Positions 6,545-9,443 of a DNA stretch of 9,443 nt are shown here, piece by piece. The translations under genes were made by a program, and so were the position numbers. The notes beneath the pieces are model-generated. The model saw only the letters and a program-made list of their open reading frames with translations, searched no databases and was not told the origin of the DNA. Location: the NCBI GenBank assembly GCA_030598165.1, contig JAUVQL010000018.1:1-9443 (forward strand). Reading direction: 5' to 3'. Origin of the DNA: Acidobacteriota bacterium. Its GTDB lineage: Bacteria; Acidobacteriota; Vicinamibacteria; Marinacidobacterales; SMYC01. Within the stretch, counting starts at the first letter, position 1; the number at the start of each line of letters is the position of its first letter.

Positions 6545-7086
6545 GCCGGCTACAGGAAACGTACCGTCAGACCATCCATCCCCAGCTTCAGAAAGATTTG
6601 GAGCTCAAAAATGTCATGGCGGTTCCTCGGATGACGAAGGTCGTCGTCAACATCGGGGAGGGCGAAGCATCGCAAAACATCAAACTGTTGGATGCTGCGA
6701 TGGATGAACTGGGTCGCATCACCGGTCAGAAGCCGGTGATGACTCGCGCCAAGAAATCCGTCGCCGCTTTCAAGATTCGTCAAGGGAATCCCGTGGGATG
6801 CAGCGTCACGCTTCGTGGTGAACGGATGTATGAGTTCATGGATCGTTTGTTCAATGTCGCGCTGCCCCGGGAAAGGGACTTCCGGGGGACGCCGGTGGGC
6901 TCCTTCGACGGACGGGGCAACTACACCATGGGACTCAAGGACCAGTTGGTTTTTCCGGAGATCGACTACTCGCGAGTCGACAAGGCACGGGGCATGAACA
7001 TAACTTTTTGTACTACTGCCAAGGATGACAAAGGCGCCCGAAGACTCCTCGAGCTTCTGGGGATGCCGTTTCGGCGCCAGTCCTGA
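6541..7086 (+). CDS. rplE: 50S ribosomal protein L5
   Basis: L5 is part of the 5S rRNA particle with L18 and contacts P-site tRNA. The 181-residue length is near the family norm (179 in E. coli). It shows [18 protein letters not shown], the [25 protein letters not shown] segment, [18 protein letters not shown], the [20 protein letters not shown] loop and a [14 protein letters not shown] end. ATG 6541 overlaps the rplX stop by 4 nt. GAGGGAG at 6524-6530 within rplX is the ribosome binding site. In E. coli the S8 repressor site lies at the L24-L5 junction. Here the genes overlap, so an intergenic S8 hairpin is not possible in that position; any site would have to be inside coding sequence. Confidence 0.98.
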   Translation: MSRLQETYRQTIHPQLQKDLELKNVMAVPRMTKVVVNIGEGEASQNIKLLDAAMDELGRITGQKPVMTRAKKSVAAFKIRQGNPVGCSVTLRGERMYEFMDRLFNVALPRERDFRGTPVGSFDGRGNYTMGLKDQLVFPEIDYSRVDKARGMNITFCTTAKDDKGARRLLELLGMPFRRQS

Positions 7087-7103
7087 TGGGAGACTAAGAA
7101 AGA

Positions 7104-7289
7104 GTGGCCAAGAAATCATCTATTGCCAAGGCAAATCGTGTACCGAAATTTCCGGTGAGGCAGCACAACCGCTGCCACATATGTGGTCGACCCCGTGGGT
7201 ATCTACGAAAATTCCAGATGTGCCGACTATGCTTCCGTAAGCTCGCTCTCGCGGGTGAGATCCCTGGCATGGTGAAAGCGAGCTGGTAA
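7104..7289 (+). CDS. rpsZ: 30S ribosomal protein S14 type Z (zinc-binding)
   Basis: S14 completes the 30S head near the A and P sites. The 61-residue product is the short zinc form; the zinc-free form is about 100 residues. Four cysteines are present as Cys24-x-x-Cys27 and Cys40-x-x-Cys43 (CHIC, CRLC), followed by the [17 protein letters not shown] ending typical of the family. Start is GTG 7104. An ATG is not available, and the product begins [10 protein letters not shown] as expected for type Z S14. The upstream site is modest (GGGAGA at 7088-7093). It lies between L5 and S8, the normal place. In some bacteria the zinc form is paired with a zinc-independent paralogue elsewhere; this cannot be judged from the window. 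Confidence 0.97.
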   Translation: MAKKSSIAKANRVPKFPVRQHNRCHICGRPRGYLRKFQMCRLCFRKLALAGEIPGMVKASW

Positions 7290-7304
7290 GAGAGGTAGTC
7301 CATC

Positions 7305-7700
7305 ATGATGACCGACCCAATTGCTGATATGTTGACCCGGATCCGAAATGCCTTGCAGTCGCGGCACGCGAAGGTTGATGTGCCGAAGTCCAAGCTCAAG
7401 CTAGAGATTGCAAGGATCTTGAAAGACGAGGGCTATATTCAAAATTATAAGATGGTCGAGGACAGCGTCCAAGGTGACATTCGCATCTTTTTGCGAAGAT
7501 CCGGCGTTGGCGAAGACGTCATCGAAGGCTTGGAGCGCGTTTCCAAGCCCGGTTGTCGCATCTATTGTAGTAAGGACGAAATTCCTAAAGTTCGGGGAGG
7601 ATTGGGAATCAACATACTCTCTACGTCGAAAGGTGTCATGACAGGAAGACATGCAATCGCGACGGGAGTAGGTGGAGAGATCCTCTGTAACATTTGGTAG
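7305..7700 (+). CDS. rpsH: 30S ribosomal protein S8
   Basis: S8 is a primary binder of 16S rRNA helix 21, and in E. coli the translational repressor of the spc operon. The 131-residue length is normal (130). It begins [16 protein letters not shown], contains [20 protein letters not shown], and ends with the family signature region [19 protein letters not shown] and GGEILCNIW. Two adjacent ATGs occur at 7305 and 7308; the first is better spaced from AGAGAGG at 7289-7295 and matches the common MMTDP start. Thirteen nucleotides separate its stop from rplF. Confidence 0.98.
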   Translation: MMTDPIADMLTRIRNALQSRHAKVDVPKSKLKLEIARILKDEGYIQNYKMVEDSVQGDIRIFLRRSGVGEDVIEGLERVSKPGCRIYCSKDEIPKVRGGLGINILSTSKGVMTGRHAIATGVGGEILCNIW

Positions 7701-7704
7701 AAGG
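7701..7704 (+). promoter_or_regulatory. Ribosome binding site that sets the rplF start
   Basis: AAGG at 7701-7704 stands 9 nt before ATG 7714. An in-frame GTG at 7672 would extend the protein by 14 residues read out of the rpsH end in another frame; those residues do not resemble L6, so ATG 7714 is chosen. Confidence 0.75.
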
Positions 7705-7713
7705 TACGAACCC

Positions 7714-8250
7714 ATGTCGCGAGTTGGTCAAAAACCCATCTCCGTTCCCAGCGGAGTCAAAATAGCCATCCACAAGACAAGCATCGAGGTGGAGGGTCCT
7801 AAAGGCAAACTGGTTACGCCGGTGCCTCCAGGGATCAAAATCGAGCAGGGCGACGGCGAGTTGCGTGCGGTTCCCGAGAACGACTCCAAGGAGCTCAAGC
7901 CGTTCTGGGGGCTGGCAAGGAGCCTCCTAGCCAATGCCGTTCACGGTGTGTCTCAGGGATTTAGCAAGGAATTGGAAATCGTAGGAATTGGATACCGTGC
8001 AGTTGTGGAAGGCGACAAAGTCGTTTTTGCTCTGGGTTACTCACACCCCATCGAAATGGAGATCCCGGCTGGCATCGAGATCGCCATCGAAAAGCAAACA
8101 CGCCTGAGGGTTTCCGGCGCGGACAAGCAACTGGTTGGCCAAGTGGCTGCCAACATCAAACACTACCGCAAACCGGATCCGTACAAGCAAAAAGGCGTTC
8201 GCTATGTCGGTGAGGTTCTCAAGAAGAAAGCAGGGAAGACTGGAGCGTAA
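7714..8250 (+). CDS. rplF: 50S ribosomal protein L6
   Basis: L6 binds 23S rRNA near the sarcin-ricin loop, close to the factor-binding site. From ATG 7714 the product is 178 residues (E. coli 177). It begins [17 protein letters not shown] and contains two similar alpha/beta domains. Seen are [55 protein letters not shown] and the C-terminal signature [16 protein letters not shown]. The end is lysine-rich ([10 protein letters not shown]). The 53-nt spacer after it carries the second octamer array. Confidence 0.97.
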   Translation: MSRVGQKPISVPSGVKIAIHKTSIEVEGPKGKLVTPVPPGIKIEQGDGELRAVPENDSKELKPFWGLARSLLANAVHGVSQGFSKELEIVGIGYRAVVEGDKVVFALGYSHPIEMEIPAGIEIAIEKQTRLRVSGADKQLVGQVAANIKHYRKPDPYKQKGVRYVGEVLKKKAGKTGA

Positions 8251-8255
8251 GAGTA

Positions 8256-8292
8256 GAACTCGAGAATTCAAGAACTCGAGAACTCAAGAATT
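8256..8292 (+). repeat. Octamer array GAACTCGA, copy 2 (rplF-rplR spacer)
   Basis: Tandem 8-bp units GAACTCGA, GAATTCAA, GAACTCGA, GAACTCAA and a partial GAATT fill most of the 53-nt spacer. Positions 8255-8292 match 553-590 at 36 of 38 bases in the same orientation. The array ends at the edge of the rplR ribosome binding site (AGGA, 8293-8296), just as copy 1 ends 2 nt before the rplC site. This indicates a dispersed element rather than local slippage alone. Confidence 0.9.
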
Positions 8293-8303
8293 AGGATTCC
8301 GAC

Positions 8304-8663
8304 ATGAGAGTTAAAACGAGACAGCAAGCGCGTAGACGCATCAAATATCGTATCCGTAAACGAGCCAAGGGTACGGCGGAGCAGCCTCGTCTTTGTGTGT
8401 ACCGAAGTCTGAAGCACATCTATGCGCAACTCATTGATGATCAAAATTCTCGGACTTTGGTTTCCGCTAACAGTGGGGAAAAGGACTTCCCTACAAAGGC
8501 GGGGCAAAACAAGCAGGCGGCGAGCGAATTGGGCAAGATTATCGCGCAGCGGAGCTTGGACAAAGGAATAGACCAGGTCATTTTCGACCGCAACGGTTTT
8601 CAGTACCACTGTCGCATCAAGGCACAAGCCGACGCGGCGAGAGAAGCGGGACTCAAATTCTGA
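8304..8663 (+). CDS. rplR: 50S ribosomal protein L18
   Basis: L18 binds 5S rRNA and, with L5, anchors it in the central protuberance. The product is 119 residues (E. coli 117). It has the strongly basic N-terminus (KTRQQARRRIKYRIRKRAKG), then QPRLCVYRSLKHIYAQLIDD, the VSANSGEKDF strand, and the C-terminal FDRNGFQYHCRIKAQADAAREAGLKF. The last region is usually YHGRVKALAD; here Cys replaces Gly and Gln replaces Leu, which are minor departures. Start ATG 8304 has AGGA at 8293-8296 with 7-nt spacing, directly behind the octamer array. Confidence 0.97.
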   Translation: MRVKTRQQARRRIKYRIRKRAKGTAEQPRLCVYRSLKHIYAQLIDDQNSRTLVSANSGEKDFPTKAGQNKQAASELGKIIAQRSLDKGIDQVIFDRNGFQYHCRIKAQADAAREAGLKF

Positions 8664-8689
8664 TGAGGACATCAGCGGGTTGAAAGAAT

Positions 8690-9202
8690 ATGGAACAACG
8701 TAGAGACAGAGTCGATTCTGGGGCAATGGAGCTGAAGGACCAAGTCGTCAGCATCAACCGAGTTACCAAGGTTGTAAAAGGCGGCAAGAACTTATCTTTC
8801 AGTGCTTTAGTGGTTGTCGGCGATGGCGCCGGACGTGTGGGATTCGGTATGGGTAAAGCCAAAGAAGTGCCATCCGCTATCCGCAAAGGGATCGAGATCG
8901 CCAAAAAGAACTTGATCCGTGTGCCATTGGCAGGCGCAACCATCCCACACACGGTGACCGGCGTGTTCGGAGCAGGTCGAGTCCTGTTGAAGCCGGCTTC
9001 GGAAGGCACCGGTGTGATTGCCGGAGGTGCTGTTCGTGCCGTGTTGGAGTCGGCCGGTATCAAGGATATCTTGACTAAGTCTCTGGGGACGGCCAATCCA
9101 CAGAACGTGGTCAAGGCAACCATGGAAGGGCTAATGCAGCTTCGATCTCCTGAGCATGTGGCCCGGCTCCGCGGTAAAGAAGTCTCCGAGATAGTGGGTT
9201 AG
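8690..9202 (+). CDS. rpsE: 30S ribosomal protein S5
   Basis: S5 forms part of the mRNA entry site with S3 and S4 and affects decoding accuracy. The product is 170 residues (E. coli 167). The N-terminal double-stranded-RNA-binding-like fold is visible from [19 protein letters not shown] to [26 protein letters not shown]. The C-terminal domain has [33 protein letters not shown] and [24 protein letters not shown]. Start ATG 8690 has no strong Shine-Dalgarno. An internal ATG at 8726 with CTGGGG upstream would give MELKDQ and shorten it by 12 residues. The longer form fits the E. coli N-terminus in length and is preferred. Confidence 0.97.
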   Translation: MEQRRDRVDSGAMELKDQVVSINRVTKVVKGGKNLSFSALVVVGDGAGRVGFGMGKAKEVPSAIRKGIEIAKKNLIRVPLAGATIPHTVTGVFGAGRVLLKPASEGTGVIAGGAVRAVLESAGIKDILTKSLGTANPQNVVKATMEGLMQLRSPEHVARLRGKEVSEIVG

Positions 9203-9205
9203 ACA

Positions 9206-9427
9206 ATGCGTGCTGACAAGAGCAAAAAGGTCGACAAAACGAGAAAGTCGTCGGGGACCATCCGGATCCAATTGGTCAAAAGCGTGATTGGATCCAACTC
9301 ACACCAGAGGGCCGTAGTGCAAGGACTCGGTCTTCGACGAATGAATCAGGTGGTCGAGAGAATTGACACCCCGGAGATCCGGGGCATGGTCAACAAAATT
9401 CCCCACTTGGTTCAAATCATCTCTTGA
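9206..9427 (+). CDS. rpmD: 50S ribosomal protein L30, N-terminally extended
   Basis: L30 is a small 23S rRNA binder; it is absent from some bacterial lineages. The typical product is about 59 residues. Here it is 73, with the family core starting at Thr18: TIRIQLVKSVIGSNSHQRAVV, then GLGLRRMNQVVERIDTPEIRGMVNKIPHLVQI. Residues 1-17 (MRADKSKKVDKTRKSSG) are an extra lysine-rich leader. No in-frame ATG or GTG lies between ATG 9206 and the core. The first other start codon is a TTG at codon 23, inside the core, so the extension is probably real. There is no clear Shine-Dalgarno; the start is only 3 nt after the rpsE stop, suggesting coupling. Confidence 0.95.
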   Translation: MRADKSKKVDKTRKSSGTIRIQLVKSVIGSNSHQRAVVQGLGLRRMNQVVERIDTPEIRGMVNKIPHLVQIIS

Positions 9428-9432
9428 GGAGG
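9427..9432 (+). promoter_or_regulatory. Strong ribosome binding site before the next gene (probable rplO)
   Basis: A perfect AGGAGG begins on the last base of the rpmD stop codon and stands 5 nt before ATG 9438. It is the best Shine-Dalgarno of the window together with the one for rpmC. Confidence 0.85.
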
Positions 9433-9437
9433 ACCTG

Positions 9438-9443
9438 ATGGGA
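9438..9443 (+). CDS. rplO: First codons of the next gene, probably ribosomal protein L15 (partial)
   Basis: Only ATG GGA is inside the window, so the product cannot be identified from sequence. The perfect AGGAGG at 5-nt spacing makes this a real start. The identity rests only on conserved gene order, where L15 follows L30 in the spc operon of most bacteria. Confidence 0.5.

Noticed and set aside
7672..7713. Upstream GTG start for L6
   Set aside because: The extra 14 residues overlap the rpsH end in another frame and do not look like L6; ATG 7714 has its own ribosome binding site.
1..9443. Novel defence, mobile or biosynthetic system hidden in the window
   Set aside because: Every sizeable + strand frame is a conserved translation gene in canonical order, and there is no spare coding room; only repeats and protein extensions are unusual.

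Overview
The window holds the end of an elongation factor Tu gene followed by 20 complete ribosomal protein genes, all on the + strand. It closes with the probable first codons of one more gene. The order is the classical bacterial str-S10-spc arrangement: tuf, S10, L3, L4, L23, L2, S19, L22, S3, L16, L29, S17, L14, L24, L5, S14, S8, L6, L18, S5, L30, (L15). No mobile element, tRNA, rRNA, CRISPR array or intrinsic terminator was seen, and no gene interrupts the order. The genes are tightly packed (three stop/start overlaps, most other gaps 5-26 nt). The block is therefore very likely read as one or a few long polycistronic messages, with a strong need for translational coupling.

Organism: a free-living type bacterium with moderately high GC (roughly mid-fifties percent by eye). 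Several traits point away from Gammaproteobacteria: S14 is the short zinc-binding form, L24 carries a four-cysteine zinc ribbon, and L3 has Met where PrmB-modified proteins have Gln. The S3 N-terminus ([12 protein letters not shown]) and overall protein style resemble Acidobacteriota or neighbouring deep-branching phyla. This placement is an impression from sequence recall, not from an alignment, and should be treated as low confidence.

Layout: 1-152 is the EF-Tu C-terminus; 153-216 is a short leader-like spacer made of inverted heptamer repeats; 217-4828 is the S10 operon part (rpsJ to rpsC); 4866-5817 is rplP-rpmC-rpsQ; 5844-9427 is the spc part (rplN to rpmD); 9438 onward is the probable start of rplO behind a perfect AGGAGG. 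The products are the primary and secondary binders of 16S and 23S rRNA, the peptide-exit tunnel proteins (L4, L22, L23, L29, L24) and the mRNA entry-site proteins (S3, S5).

Two things stand out from an otherwise ordinary operon. First, S3 has a Pro/Glu/Lys-rich repetitive C-terminal tail of about 140 residues after a normal core. Second, the four longest spacers (53-77 nt) each contain a short-unit repeat array with a 7- or 8-bp period. Two of them, 7.7 kb apart, share nearly the same 38-bp octamer array. I see no evidence of a new enzymatic or defence system here.
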